Below, in pieces: positions 42,621 to 51,847 of a stretch of DNA of 64,000 bases. Below the pieces are notes generated by a model, which was not told the DNA's origin, did not search any database, and saw only the letters and a program-made list of their open reading frames with translations. The stretch covers positions 4,043,614 through 4,107,613 of the forward strand of contig NZ_AP018290.1 of assembly GCF_002368415.1 (NCBI RefSeq), in the 5' to 3' direction. The stretch is from Calothrix sp. NIES-4105. GTDB lineage: Bacteria; Cyanobacteriota; Cyanobacteriia; Cyanobacteriales; Nostocaceae. How positions within the stretch are numbered: position 1 is the stretch's first letter; every line of letters starts with the position of its first letter. The position numbers were made by a program, and so were the translations under genes.

Positions 42621-43547
42621 TTAATTTGCCTCGCTAGAAATCCGATCCAATTCGTGATCATTCCAAGAGGCAGGGTCTTCTTTTGGTTCTAGATGAGTTG
42701 TAACATTGCTTCCCGGTAGTGCCTGAATAATGGCAAGCTCAATTGCCTCGCATAAATCATGTCCTTGTAACACTGTCCAAGCTCCAGGCACTAAAACATG
42801 GAATTCAACAAAGCGTCGCGTGGAAGCCTTGCGAGTCCGTAAAGCATGGAACTGGATGCCTTGCGGTTCGTATTTGTCAAGGATACTTTTTATTATGTCC
42901 ATATCTTCCTTGGGCAAAGCTGCGTCTAGTAACCCGGAACCTGTTTCTCGCAACAAACGAAGTCCTGCCCAAACAATATTTGCTGCTACTATCAGTGCGA
43001 TAATTGGGTCAATTACCAACCAGCCTGTTGCTTTAACCAAAAAGATTCCAAGTACTACACCACCTGAAGTCCACACATCTGTAAATAAATGATGAGCATC
43101 TGCCCTCAGCGTAATGGAACGCAGTCTTAGCCCTGCTCGCAGCAAGATAAAAGCGACAATAGCGTTGACTACCGTTGCAGCTAAAGAAAGTGCCAACCCT
43201 AATCCCACCTGAGTAATCTGTTCTGGATGAAGCAAACGTTTCCACGCTTCAAAGCCAATGCTAATAGCTGCCACTAAAATCAACATACCTTCGGCGCCGC
43301 TAGAAAAGTATTCAGCTTTAGAATGCCCAAATGTATGTTCTGCGTCGGCTGGTTTGGCAGCATAGGTTAGAGCCACTAGTGCCACCAGCGCAGCGACTAG
43401 ATTTACACATGATTCAATTGCATCGGAAAGCAGTCCCACTGACCCTGTTAGCTTGTAAGCTCCAAACTTCAAGGCAATAGTAATAGATGCTGCTGCAATT
43501 GACAAAAAAGCGTAGGAGCGGGCTTGAAGACTACTCATTAGAGTCAC
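42621..43547 (-). CDS. Cation diffusion facilitator (FieF/ZitB-like metal exporter)
   Basis: A 308-residue CDF transporter with about six membrane segments. The metal site appears in TGSVGLLSDAIESCVNLVAA (Asp in helix 2, Glu/Asn replacing the usual second residue) and LRADAHHLFTDVWTSGG with HxxxD. The cytoplasmic domain reads FHALRTRKASTRRFVEFHV and ends HDLCEAIELAI...THLEP. It exports Zn2+, Fe2+ or similar ions. Its upstream region carries a direct repeat, CCTAGTGGT-N-TATGTCA-like, at 43600 and 43662. Confidence 0.88.
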   Translation of the reverse strand: MTLMSSLQARSYAFLSIAAASITIALKFGAYKLTGSVGLLSDAIESCVNLVAALVALVALTYAAKPADAEHTFGHSKAEYFSSGAEGMLILVAAISIGFEAWKRLLHPEQITQVGLGLALSLAATVVNAIVAFILLRAGLRLRSITLRADAHHLFTDVWTSGGVVLGIFLVKATGWLVIDPIIALIVAANIVWAGLRLLRETGSGLLDAALPKEDMDIIKSILDKYEPQGIQFHALRTRKASTRRFVEFHVLVPGAWTVLQGHDLCEAIELAIIQALPGSNVTTHLEPKEDPASWNDHELDRISSEAN

Positions 43548-43708
43548 TTAGTAGTGATTCAGAGATTACAGTAGCAAATTTGGCAACGAACTTTATCTAC
43601 CTAGTGGTCTATGTCATTAAATATGATAGGTTAGTTTGTGAGTTATTGGTTACAAACAAAACCTAGTGGTATGTGTCACCACCAAAATTAATGACATGAA
43701 ACACTGGT

Positions 43709-44440
43709 TTAAACGTACCCACCTCCGGCTTGGAAAGTATGTCCAGTAATCCACCGACATTGGTCGCTAACAACAAAGGCAATCACATCGGCAATATCTT
43801 CTGGTTGTCCCAACCTTTTGAAAGGCGAGCGTTCAGCAGCAGCTTTCGCGTCATCACCTGAATTCATAAACATTTCAGTTTCAGTTGGGCCTGGTGAAAC
43901 TGTGTTGACTGTAATGTTGCGTTCACCAAGTTCCATCGAAAGAACTTTTCCCATTAGTTCCACAGCTGCTTTACTACCGATATACAGCCCAAATCCGGGC
44001 TGTGGACGAACAACTAACCCACTAGATATGTTGACAATACGTCCGTTTTGATTAAGTCTCTTGGCGCCCTCTTTCATGCACAAGAACGTTCCTTTGACGT
44101 TCAATCCAAAAACTTTATCAAAAGCCTCTTCATCCATCTCGGCAAGAGGTCCAACATCACCTGTTCCGGCATTATTAATGATAATGTCAGGCGAGCCGAA
44201 ACTAGCTTGTGTTTTTTCAAATAGTTTGGTAACGTCTTCGGCTTTGCTTAAGTTTGCTTGGATAGCAACTGCTTCGCCACCGTTATCTTTAATTTTAGTT
44301 ACAACCTCGTCAGCAGCATCCTGATGACCGCCGTAATGAACAATTACCTTTGCTCCATCTAGAGCGAGTCGTTCACATATTGCCGAACCAATGCCACCAG
44401 AACCACCAGTAACAATCGCAACTTTTCCTTCGAGTGTCAT
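43709..44440 (-). CDS. SDR oxidoreductase (FabG-like)
   Basis: A 243-residue classical SDR. I start at 44440 (MTLEGKVAIVTGGSGGIGSA); the frame is open for 28 more codons upstream, but that part is not SDR-like and overlaps the neighbouring gene. The catalytic motif is SSGLVVRPQPGFGLYIGSKA with YxxxK, and the end ITGHTFQAGGGYV is typical. First seen of a run of same-strand SDR genes (43.7-49.3 kb) with no clear pathway partner. Confidence 0.85.
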   Translation of the reverse strand: MTLEGKVAIVTGGSGGIGSAICERLALDGAKVIVHYGGHQDAADEVVTKIKDNGGEAVAIQANLSKAEDVTKLFEKTQASFGSPDIIINNAGTGDVGPLAEMDEEAFDKVFGLNVKGTFLCMKEGAKRLNQNGRIVNISSGLVVRPQPGFGLYIGSKAAVELMGKVLSMELGERNITVNTVSPGPTETEMFMNSGDDAKAAAERSPFKRLGQPEDIADVIAFVVSDQCRWITGHTFQAGGGYV

Positions 44441-44483
44441 AACTTTACTTTCCTTTTTTAGTTTGTAATATTTCGTAACGTAC

Positions 44484-45251
44484 TTACTGTTCTTGATAAT
44501 TCCATAGCAGTCCACCATCGACAAAAAATGTCGAGCCTGTAATATAGTCCGCGTCAGACGAAGCTAAAAAGGCGACGAGAGAGGCGACATCATTTGGTTC
44601 TCCTAACCTTCCTAGAGGAATATTTTTAATTACAGCATTTAGCTTTTCCTTGTCTTCTAACAAACTTTTATTGATTGGTGTGTTAATAGCTCCCGGCGCC
44701 ACGTTATTTACAGTTATGCCCAATGGTCCCAACTCAACCGCCAAGTTACGCATCATCATTTTTACACCGCCTTTACTAGCACAGTAAGACGTAAAGTGAG
44801 GAAAGGGCAACTCTTCATGCACCGAGCTAATGTTAATAATCTTTCCTGGTCGCTTAGTTTCGATTAAATGTTGAACGAGCGCTTGAGTAGCAAAAAATAC
44901 GCCCTTGAGGTTAACGTTTAATACATTGTCATAGTCTTCTTCTGTGACATCCCAAAACGAAGCATTTTTTTCCAAACCAGCGTTGTTGAGCAAAATATCC
45001 AACTTACCGAAGTTTTGGATACCTTCATCTACCATCTTTTTCACATCGCTAACTATACCCAAATCAGCCTTGACAACTAAACCTTTACGTCCAGTAGCTT
45101 CAACTTTTGCTTTAGTTTCTTCGGCACCCTCAGCATGAGAGCGATAGTCAATGATAATATCGGCGCCTTCTTGTGCAAGACGAATTGCAATTGCTTGCCC
45201 AATACCCTGACTACTACCTGTTACAAGCGCAACTTTTCCTTCTAATTTCAT
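44484..45251 (-). CDS. SDR oxidoreductase (glucose 1-dehydrogenase-like)
   Basis: A 255-residue SDR: MKLEGKVALVTGSSQGIGQA, NNAGLEKNASFWDVTEEDYD, SSVHEELPFPHFTSYCASKG with YxxxK, and ITGSTFFVDGGLLWNYQEQ. The whole pattern, including the N-terminal length and FVDGG, is that of glucose 1-dehydrogenase-like SDRs. Substrate not readable from sequence. Confidence 0.87.
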   Translation of the reverse strand: MKLEGKVALVTGSSQGIGQAIAIRLAQEGADIIIDYRSHAEGAEETKAKVEATGRKGLVVKADLGIVSDVKKMVDEGIQNFGKLDILLNNAGLEKNASFWDVTEEDYDNVLNVNLKGVFFATQALVQHLIETKRPGKIINISSVHEELPFPHFTSYCASKGGVKMMMRNLAVELGPLGITVNNVAPGAINTPINKSLLEDKEKLNAVIKNIPLGRLGEPNDVASLVAFLASSDADYITGSTFFVDGGLLWNYQEQ

Positions 45252-45314
45252 TACTTTCCCCTGTGTTATGTTTATAGAAAGCTCGTAGTGAGCGAGAAGA
45301 TCGCTATCATCCAG

Positions 45315-45437
45315 TTATTCGGGTTTGCGCGCGGTAGCAACGACGCGATGCCCATACTTTAGTACTGCTTCAGCTAATGAGCGTCCAAATCCACTTGAGC
45401 TTCCAGTAATTAACCAAACTTTAGTATTATTAGCCAC
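45315..45437 (-). pseudogene. SDR N-terminal stub
   Basis: Forty codons from a GTG at 45437 read NTKVWLITGSSSGFGRSLAE and then VLKYGHRVVATARKPE before a stop. This is the cofactor-binding start of an oxidoreductase of the retinol-dehydrogenase-like SDR type. The catalytic part is gone. Confidence 0.7.
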
Positions 45438-45459
45438 AATAACTCTCCATAATTTAAAT

Positions 45460-46359
45460 TTAATCCTTTAATTTCTTCAGCCACAATGCCACGTTACGCA
45501 CGTAAGCTTTAATGTCATCCAAAGCTTGCGGATTTTTCTTAATACCATTTCCTGGTGGTTCTTCAACAAAACTAGGACAACCCATTTCGGTGTTCCAATT
45601 GTAATCAACAAAGTGGTGAAAGCTCGATTCAGCAATAGCCCTTCCGAGAGTATTACCATGTTCGTCTTTTATACTTTCAAAAGCAATGGCAAGGTTGAAA
45701 GGACGATTTGTAATTTTGCTTGTACCTGTGGCAATTACCTGCGCGTGCTTGGCATTTAGGGGAACTCCGATTCCTCCTTCGTGGGGATGCGATGCAAAAA
45801 ACTGGATGGTATTAAAAGGTGAATTTGGATTTTTTAGAAGTTCGTGAACTGGTTCGACTGGCGTAATTTTTTGATAGTCGCCGTTGCTGCCAGAATGATA
45901 ATTGGGGCAGTCAATATTAGTTGTGTAAGGGTCATCTCTACAACAGCGTGATGTATCTGGGTCTGGATTTTTGGTGTGGAAATAGTGAGCGGCGCCAACT
46001 TCTCCCAAACTGCAAATACAAGAACCCAAATCTTGATGGTCACGGGTAATTAAAATACCACCTCCCGACGCGCGGAATTTAGAAATGCCTTCACAATCTT
46101 TTTCTGTCAAACTGGCGCCGATATCTGCAGCAAATAGCCATAATTCGTCAAAATCTGAGCTATCAAGGCTACTTAAAACTGGCTCGTTTTCGTCAGCATC
46201 TGCTTCTCGATTGCGCGCTGTAACGCAAAAAAGATTGTTTCCATCGTCATCTTTACAAGATGCTAGATAATCGCGCAACATTGAAAATCTGGCAATATCC
46301 CAGTCATCCTCGCTTGTTGGAATCGTCGCTTGTAAAAGAATCTTAATTGGTTTTTTCAT
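45460..46359 (-). CDS. Conserved protein of unknown function, possibly ThuA/amidotransferase-like fold
   Basis: A 299-residue protein I do not recognise with certainty. The start IKILLQATIPTSEDDWDIAR, the middle FDELWLFAADIGASLTEKDC and SKFRASGGGILITRDHQDLG, and a late SHPHEGGIGVPL suggest a flavodoxin-like alpha/beta fold as in ThuA-like or class I amidotransferase-like proteins. There are several Cys (SCICSLG, SRCCRDD, IDCPNYH) that could bind metal. Its start is one base from the stop of the SDR pseudogene upstream, so it belonged to that operon. Confidence 0.55.
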   Translation of the reverse strand: MKKPIKILLQATIPTSEDDWDIARFSMLRDYLASCKDDDGNNLFCVTARNREADADENEPVLSSLDSSDFDELWLFAADIGASLTEKDCEGISKFRASGGGILITRDHQDLGSCICSLGEVGAAHYFHTKNPDPDTSRCCRDDPYTTNIDCPNYHSGSNGDYQKITPVEPVHELLKNPNSPFNTIQFFASHPHEGGIGVPLNAKHAQVIATGTSKITNRPFNLAIAFESIKDEHGNTLGRAIAESSFHHFVDYNWNTEMGCPSFVEEPPGNGIKKNPQALDDIKAYVRNVALWLKKLKD

Positions 46360-46360
46360 T

Positions 46361-47100
46361 TTAAACTAAACCACCTATTGCACGAATCGTTTGTGATGTT
46401 ATCCATCGCCCATCATGGCTGCATAAAGGCAACAATATCAGCGATATCTTCGGGTTCTCCCAAGCGTCCCAAAGGAATTTGCGGCTCGACTTTTTCGCGT
46501 ATCTCACGCGGGGGACTTTTATCTAAACCTTCTGTGCGAGTCAGCCCTAATGCTACATTGTTTACTGTAATACCTCGTGACCCTAGTTCTTTGCCTAAAC
46601 TCAAAGTAAACTGGTCGGCTGCTGCTCTGCTACCATTGTTTAAACCAGCTAAAGCGAAAGGTGCTGCTGTTCCAGCGACACTGATATTAACAATTCTGCC
46701 ATTATCGGTAATGTGACGGGCAGCTTGTTGAAGAATAAAAAAGGCGCCTTTTGTATTTAGAGCTAGAGTATGGTCAAACTCTTCTTCAGTAATTTCTGCG
46801 TGAGGCTTGAATATCCCAACTCCTGCATTATTTACAACAATATCAACATGTCCAAACTTGTTAAGAGCTTCTGTAAATAAATGTTGAATGTCAGCAAGTT
46901 TTGACATGTCGCCTTGGATAGCTATAGCCTGGGCGCCGTTGGATGTAATATTATCGACTACTTCCAGAGCTTTGTCCTGATTACTTGCGTAGTTAACGAC
47001 TACTGATGCACCCGGAGCGTCCTAATCTTTCGGCTATCGCGCGTCCAACACCACGGGATGAACCTGTGACAATTGCAACTTTTTCTTTTAAAGGAGCCAT
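46361..47100 (-). pseudogene. SDR oxidoreductase with two frameshifts
   Basis: The start (47100) reads APLKEKVAIVTGSSRGVGRA up to RLGRSG. A frameshift near 47015 moves to SVVVNYASNQDKALEVVDNI, which joins the long middle part with NNAGVGIFKPHAEITEEEFD. A second shift near 46420 moves to the true end RWITSQTIRAIGGLV at 46361. The catalytic Tyr of YxxxK also seems lost (ALAGLNNGSRAAADQ). It is decayed. Confidence 0.8.
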
Positions 47101-47119
47101 TAAATTAACCTACTTTGCT

Positions 47120-47863
47120 TTAAATAATCCCACCATTGCAATGAATAACCTGCCCGTTTATCCAACCACCTTGGTCGGAGAGCAGGAACATAACTGTATT
47201 AGCAATATCCTCTGGTAGCCCAACTCGCCCTAATGGAGTCATGTTTATGATTGATTGAATATCCTCCTGTACCTTTCCCTGATGCAACATGGCAGTATCG
47301 GTTGCTCCGGGAGCAACAGCATTGACAGTGATTTGTCGCCCTGCAAGTTCCTTTGCTAGAATGCGTGTCATTGTTTCCACTGATGCTTTGGTAGCAGCAT
47401 AAACAGTTTCATTCGGTGCAGCTAGTAGTACGACGATAGAACCAAAATTGATGATGCGTCCACCTTGACGTAAGTGTTTTACCGCTTCTTTGCAACAAAG
47501 GAAGGTACCTCGAACATTGATGGCAAACGCGCGTTCAAAGTCAGCTTCAGATGTTTCTACTAGCGGTGCATCTTCTGGTTTCCATCCGGCATTATTGATA
47601 AGAATATCTAACTGCCCAAATTTTGAGAGCGTTTGCTCAAATAATTGTTCAACATCTGAAGCTTTACTGACATCGGCTTGAATTGCCAAAGCTTGCCCAC
47701 CTTGGGATTCTATTTTAGCAACAACTTCTTGAGCTTTGTCAGCACTGCCTGCGTAGTTTACTACAACTTTTGCTCCTTCACGAGCAAGAAACTGGGCTAT
47801 CGTTTCACCAATGCCACGTGATGCACCTGTAACAATCGCGACTTTTCCTGTTATAGTACCCAT
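47120..47863 (-). CDS. SDR oxidoreductase (FabG-like)
   Basis: A 247-residue SDR: GKVAIVTGASRGIGETIAQF, NNAGWKPEDAPLVETSEADF, NFGSIVVLLAAPNETVYAAT with YxxxK, and WINGQVIHCNGGII. It lies 19 bp upstream of the broken SDR of the same subgroup, of which it may be the surviving sister copy. Confidence 0.86.
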   Translation of the reverse strand: MGTITGKVAIVTGASRGIGETIAQFLAREGAKVVVNYAGSADKAQEVVAKIESQGGQALAIQADVSKASDVEQLFEQTLSKFGQLDILINNAGWKPEDAPLVETSEADFERAFAINVRGTFLCCKEAVKHLRQGGRIINFGSIVVLLAAPNETVYAATKASVETMTRILAKELAGRQITVNAVAPGATDTAMLHQGKVQEDIQSIINMTPLGRVGLPEDIANTVMFLLSDQGGWINGQVIHCNGGII

Positions 47864-47916
47864 AATCTAATAATTTCCTTATCAAACAAAGTCTTTAACA
47901 ATAGTAGGCTGAATGT

Positions 47917-48543
47917 TTAAAGTGGAATTCCTTGCGTTGCAACGGCTCGAAGAACACCAGTGTCTGATGACATTTGGTCACGAAAACGCTTCAAGTTTGG
48001 GTAATTATTAATACCTAATGGTGTTTGATCGATCCAGCGAGTCAGAACGTAAAGATAAGGGTCTGCTACAGTACGTCGGATACCGACTGGATGCTTTTTC
48101 CCTTCTAAGCGTTCATTTAAACTGGTGTAATGTTCGTGTAAGCGTTTATAGGTTGCTTGACGAAGTGCATTATGTTGACTTTCGTCATCAATAAAACGCT
48201 GTGGTGCAAAATGTGGTGCATAATCAGCATGTACTTCGCTAGTCATGTAAGCAAGCAATTCATCAAGTTGATAACGCTCATATGGGTCATTCGTATTACC
48301 AAGATTAGCTTCGGGAAATTGCTCTGCTAAATAAACTAAAATAGCTGCTGCTTCTGTAAGAATACGTCCGTCATCAAGGACAATTGCTGGCACCTTGCCT
48401 TTCGGGTTAATTTGCAAATACTCCGGTTCGCGATGTTGTCCGCGTTTGAGTAATTTAAGTTCGTAAGGTTTGTTTATCCACTCAAGCGCGATATGCGGTG
48501 CAAGGGCACAGGTATTTGGCATTGCGTATAATTTTAGTGACAT
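47917..48543 (-). CDS. Glutathione S-transferase
   Basis: A 208-residue GST: thioredoxin-like N-domain (LYAMPNTCALAPHIALEW, NPKGKVPAIVLDDGRILTEA with the cis-Pro and the glutathione-gamma-glutamyl site EA), and an all-helical C-domain (YERYQLDELLAYMTSEVHAD). It conjugates or reduces electrophiles. It sits within the SDR run, which fits a detoxification or xenobiotic setting. Confidence 0.87.
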   Translation of the reverse strand: MSLKLYAMPNTCALAPHIALEWINKPYELKLLKRGQHREPEYLQINPKGKVPAIVLDDGRILTEAAAILVYLAEQFPEANLGNTNDPYERYQLDELLAYMTSEVHADYAPHFAPQRFIDDESQHNALRQATYKRLHEHYTSLNERLEGKKHPVGIRRTVADPYLYVLTRWIDQTPLGINNYPNLKRFRDQMSSDTGVLRAVATQGIPL

Positions 48544-48585
48544 GTTTGTAAAAATCTCCGAGTTTATACTTTTAACGGCAATTGA

Positions 48586-49302
48586 TTAAAATTTTTCTAC
48601 AGCAGGACGCAAATCCATTTCTAAAGTCCATGCAGTTGCATCTTGTTGATACAATTGCCAGTAAGTTTGAGCAATTGCTTCTGGTGAAAGCATTGTATGT
48701 TCTTCGCGTTTCGATGCCATTTCTCGGACTCTTTGTGTATTAATCATGCCATCAATAACAACATGAGCTACGTGAATTCCTTGTGGTCCAAATTCTCTTG
48801 CTAATGACTGTGCTAATGCTCGCAACCCAAACTTACCTACTGCTAAAGCGGCAAACCGAGCAGAACCTTTGAGAGCTGCTGTGGCGCCTGTAAAAATAAT
48901 TGTGCCTTGTTTACGTTCTATCATCGCTGGTAAGACCTGCTGCGCTCCTAGAAAGGCGCCAAAACAATTGACTTTCCAGGCATATTCAAACTTTTCAGGC
49001 GCAATATCTAAAATACCGTTTACTTGAAATATACCAGCATTGTAAATAAAAACGGACGGAGCATCAAGTTCTGATTTTACCCGCTCAAAGGCGCCTGTAA
49101 GTAATGCAGCGTCAGTTACATCTACAGTTACAGATAATGCCTTCCCACCAGAATTTTCAATATCTGACTGAATTTGTGAGAGTTTTTCTTCAGTTCTTGC
49201 CATTAATGCCACGGCAAAACCAGACTGTGCAAAACGATGGGCAACTGCGGCGCCTAAACCTGGTCCTGCCCCCATAACTACTGCAACTTTCGATTGACTC
49301 AT
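48586..49302 (-). CDS. SDR oxidoreductase
   Basis: A 238-residue SDR: MSQSKVAVVMGAGPGLGAAV, YNAGIFQVNGILDIAPEKFE, and a segment TGATAALKGSARFAALAVGK. The catalytic Tyr position of YxxxK appears to be Phe or Leu (FAALAVGK), so catalysis may be altered. I place the start at 49302, preceded by GGTGGGAA; the frame is open further upstream but overlaps the Nif11 gene. Confidence 0.8.
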   Translation of the reverse strand: MSQSKVAVVMGAGPGLGAAVAHRFAQSGFAVALMARTEEKLSQIQSDIENSGGKALSVTVDVTDAALLTGAFERVKSELDAPSVFIYNAGIFQVNGILDIAPEKFEYAWKVNCFGAFLGAQQVLPAMIERKQGTIIFTGATAALKGSARFAALAVGKFGLRALAQSLAREFGPQGIHVAHVVIDGMINTQRVREMASKREEHTMLSPEAIAQTYWQLYQQDATAWTLEMDLRPAVEKF

Positions 49303-49366
49303 TTCCCACCTCGCTCGATCAATTATGCTGATACAACCGAATGATGCTGTCTTATTTAACCTCTTT

Positions 49367-49600
49367 TTAACGCGGTTCAATATGTCGTCGCGGAGAAATA
49401 CCCGGATTGATAATTTGTGCTACCTCTTCAGGCGACATCTTATTAAGTTCCGCTTCCAATTCTTCGGCAGTAAAGTCATAGCCAATATCTTCAGCTATAT
49501 TAACGCAGCTTCTTGTATCCATAGCGGTTTGAAGTTTTTGTCTTAAGCCTTCATCTTGTTTTGCAACTGTTAAAAATTCAGCAACACTTGTTTGAGACAT
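49367..49600 (-). CDS. Nif11-like leader-peptide family protein
   Basis: A 77-residue peptide with the Nif11 pattern: SVAEFLTVAKQDEGLRQKLQ, IAEDIGYDFTAEELEAELNK. Nif11 domains serve as long leaders for RiPP precursors or stand alone in cyanobacteria. Here there is no double-Gly site with a Cys-rich core after it, only NPGISPRRHIEPR, and no lanthionine synthetase or peptidase-transporter nearby, so a natural-product role is not supported. Confidence 0.75.
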   Translation of the reverse strand: MSQTSVAEFLTVAKQDEGLRQKLQTAMDTRSCVNIAEDIGYDFTAEELEAELNKMSPEEVAQIINPGISPRRHIEPR

Positions 49601-49720
49601 AATTAAAATCTCCTTTGTTCAACTTTTGTTATTCAGTACTAAGAAACTCATCAATCCCTAACTTATGATGGTTTTCAATTACATTCAATTTACCATCGTA
49701 AAGGCGCAATTAAAGATATA

Positions 49721-49975
49721 TCAGACAAAATCTTTGTCAATATAGCACCATCGCCACTCTTCACTAGGTTCAAAGGATTTGACAATCGGATGGTTAGTTG
49801 CGTGAAAATGCTTAGTCGCATGTTTATTTTTTGATGAATCGCAACAGCCAATATGACCGCAAATTAAACATTCACGCAGGTCTACCCAGGTATCACCCAT
49901 CTTCAGGCATTCTTCACAGCCAGTAGCGCTAGGTGTTACTTCTTGAATTTGATTAAGATGATTGCATTGTGTCAT
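49721..49975 (-). CDS. UBP-type zinc finger protein
   Basis: An 84-residue single-domain ZnF-UBP protein: CEECLKMGDTWVDLRECLIC, GHIGCCDSSKNKHATKHFHA, HPIVKSFEPSEEWRWCYIDK. The Cys and His ligands (CxxC...CxxC...C...H...H) are all present. In eukaryotes the domain binds ubiquitin C-termini; bacterial versions occur widely with unknown partners. It is the last chromosomal-looking gene before the integrated element. Confidence 0.88.
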   Translation of the reverse strand: MTQCNHLNQIQEVTPSATGCEECLKMGDTWVDLRECLICGHIGCCDSSKNKHATKHFHATNHPIVKSFEPSEEWRWCYIDKDFV

Positions 49976-50105
49976 AGACTCTCACTACTCTACCCTGAAA
50001 CTACCAACCAGTAAGCATATCACTTTTATTCATTCCATTCAAGTCTTCTTGTATGACTTCGATTATGTCATTATGAGCAAAATTCATAATTTTTAGACTT
50101 AAATC

Positions 50106-51281
50106 ATGGTCAAAGTGAACATTACCCCAAACAACAAATCCATTCTAGTGAGTTTCACCTTTAGAGGTAAGAGACGTAGATTCAATCCTATAGAGGACGG
50201 TGCGTACGGCAATTCTTTAGATATGGCGAAGGCTCAAGTGATAGCAAAGCAAATAGAAGTAGATATACTGGAGAGTAAATTTGACGAAACACTTGATAAA
50301 TATAGGGTTAAGCGATTCGAGCAATCTAACGAGTCAGTTAATCAATCGAATAATCGCTCGATAAAAAATGTCGTTAATACAGTGGTTAACGAATCGCTTA
50401 ACTTGCATGACTTATTTAATCGATTCTATAGTGACAAAGTTAATGAACTTCAATACGATTCACAAAAGATATATAAAAACGTATTGAGTAAACTAGAAAA
50501 ATGTCCTTACAAAACAACAACTGAAGCTAAACAGGTAATCAATTGGTTAAAGGATAACTACGACGGTAAAAATAAAAATTGCTTGCTTGCGATAATCAGA
50601 CAAATAAAAGCTTGCTGCGATTGGGCTGTAGCTAATGATGAATTACCCCATAACCCATTTAGTAACTTTAAGGTGATAGTCGGTAAAATTAAGCCGATTA
50701 AAAAGAACGCAAAGCAGCGAGTCTTTACTGTGGAACTCAGAGACTCAATTATTAGTGCGTTCTACAATGACAAGCATTCATGTTATTACGCCTCGTTCGT
50801 AGAGTTCTTGTTTTTAACAGGTTGCCGCTGGAATGAAGCGCGAGCGATTCAATGGCGAGATATCAACTTAGATAAGCGCGTCATTACCATTAAGCGTTCC
50901 GCCGATAGCCGCAATATTGTCAAAGAAGGAACGAAACAAGCCGACATGCGAGAGTTTCCTATCAATAATAAAATGGCAGAATTTATAAAACGAATCAAGC
51001 CTGATGGCGTAAACCCTAACACGCTAGTTTTCCCGTCTCCTAGAGGTAAGGTTATCGACCATGACAACTTTACCGTTAGGCACTGGAATAAAATAGCGGC
51101 AACAGTTCCAGGTATGGAATCTATGACTCCATACAAAACTAGACATACGACTATCAGTTTGTTTGTAAATGAAGGAAATGTAGCTCCGGTAGTCGTGGCT
51201 AATTGGGTAGGTAACTCAACCCAAACAATTTACAACAACTATTTAGGGCAAACCAATAGCGTATCGGTACCAGAAATTTAA
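50106..51281 (+). CDS. int: Tyrosine recombinase/integrase
   Basis: A 391-residue integrase. An N-terminal arm-binding-like region (SILVSFTFRGKRRRFNPIED) and a core-binding domain precede the catalytic domain. Box I Arg is in LTGCRWNEARAIQWRDI; box II is TPYKTRHTTISLFV, where the usual first His is Tyr; the late basic/aromatic position is VVANWVGNST; the nucleophile is Tyr in QTIYNNYLG. It would integrate and excise the element. It is next to the left boundary and reads inward, followed by a hairpin terminator. Confidence 0.88.
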   Translation: MVKVNITPNNKSILVSFTFRGKRRRFNPIEDGAYGNSLDMAKAQVIAKQIEVDILESKFDETLDKYRVKRFEQSNESVNQSNNRSIKNVVNTVVNESLNLHDLFNRFYSDKVNELQYDSQKIYKNVLSKLEKCPYKTTTEAKQVINWLKDNYDGKNKNCLLAIIRQIKACCDWAVANDELPHNPFSNFKVIVGKIKPIKKNAKQRVFTVELRDSIISAFYNDKHSCYYASFVEFLFLTGCRWNEARAIQWRDINLDKRVITIKRSADSRNIVKEGTKQADMREFPINNKMAEFIKRIKPDGVNPNTLVFPSPRGKVIDHDNFTVRHWNKIAATVPGMESMTPYKTRHTTISLFVNEGNVAPVVVANWVGNSTQTIYNNYLGQTNSVSVPEI

Positions 51282-51348
51282 AAGTTCAATCCGCTGCATT
51301 GCGCCTGTCCCGATTGGAGGCAAAAATCACCCAGTTAACTTTTAAACT

Positions 51349-51388
51349 AAAACCGCTCGTAAAAACTATAAATTCTACAAGCGGTTTT
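51349..51388 (+). terminator. Hairpin terminator after the integrase
   Basis: AAAACCGCT at 51349-51357 pairs with AGCGGTTTT at 51380-51388, with a U-run encoded in the right arm. It lies 67 bp after the integrase stop. Confidence 0.75.
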
Positions 51389-51537
51389 AAAAATCTCACT
51401 TTAATCTGTCCTAATACTTACGCGGTAAGCATTATAGACACTTTAACTAATACCATCCCACGTTGACGCTAATAAATACCCCTAAAGATAGACTTTTTCG
51501 TTGATAAAAACTAATTTCTACCAGAGGTAACAGCCTT

Positions 51538-51843
51538 ATGCCTATCCCAAAGCCTACCAAAAACAAGCCCCCACAAGTACTCGCATGTAATGAGTTCGTG
51601 TACAAAACTGAAATAAAAATGGGTTCCCTAGCCTGGTTCTCATGGCTCTTGACTATTAAATCCTTCAGTTTTGTAGTCGGTATCTACCGTATCACCATAA
51701 GGCGTAACACCAAAAAGCCTAACCATTGGTACGCATTCCGTAAGCGAAGCGGGAAGTTAATCTCCCGATACGTCGGTACCGACAAAGATTTAACAATCGG
51801 TACATTAATAGATATAGCTCGATTTATGGGTATCGAGGTTTAA
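51538..51843 (+). CDS. Unknown 101-residue protein of the integrated element
   Basis: Preceded by AGAGGTAA. The C-terminal half reads HWYAFRKRSGKLISRYVGTD, then KDLTIGTLIDIARFMGIEV, a pattern (aromatic, basic, then YVGTDKDLT) seen at the ends of small proteins on cyanobacterial plasmids and near integrases, perhaps DNA-binding. A hydrophobic patch (AWFSWLLTIKSFSFVVGI) lies in the middle. No family can be named. A copy of the repeated 3' module starts five bases after its stop. Confidence 0.6.
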   Translation: MPIPKPTKNKPPQVLACNEFVYKTEIKMGSLAWFSWLLTIKSFSFVVGIYRITIRRNTKKPNHWYAFRKRSGKLISRYVGTDKDLTIGTLIDIARFMGIEV

Positions 51844-51847
51844 CCGA

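Noticed and set aside
49302-49367. Lanthipeptide cluster around the Nif11 peptide
   Set aside because: Neighbours are SDR, GST and zinc-finger genes; no modification enzyme or exporter is present.
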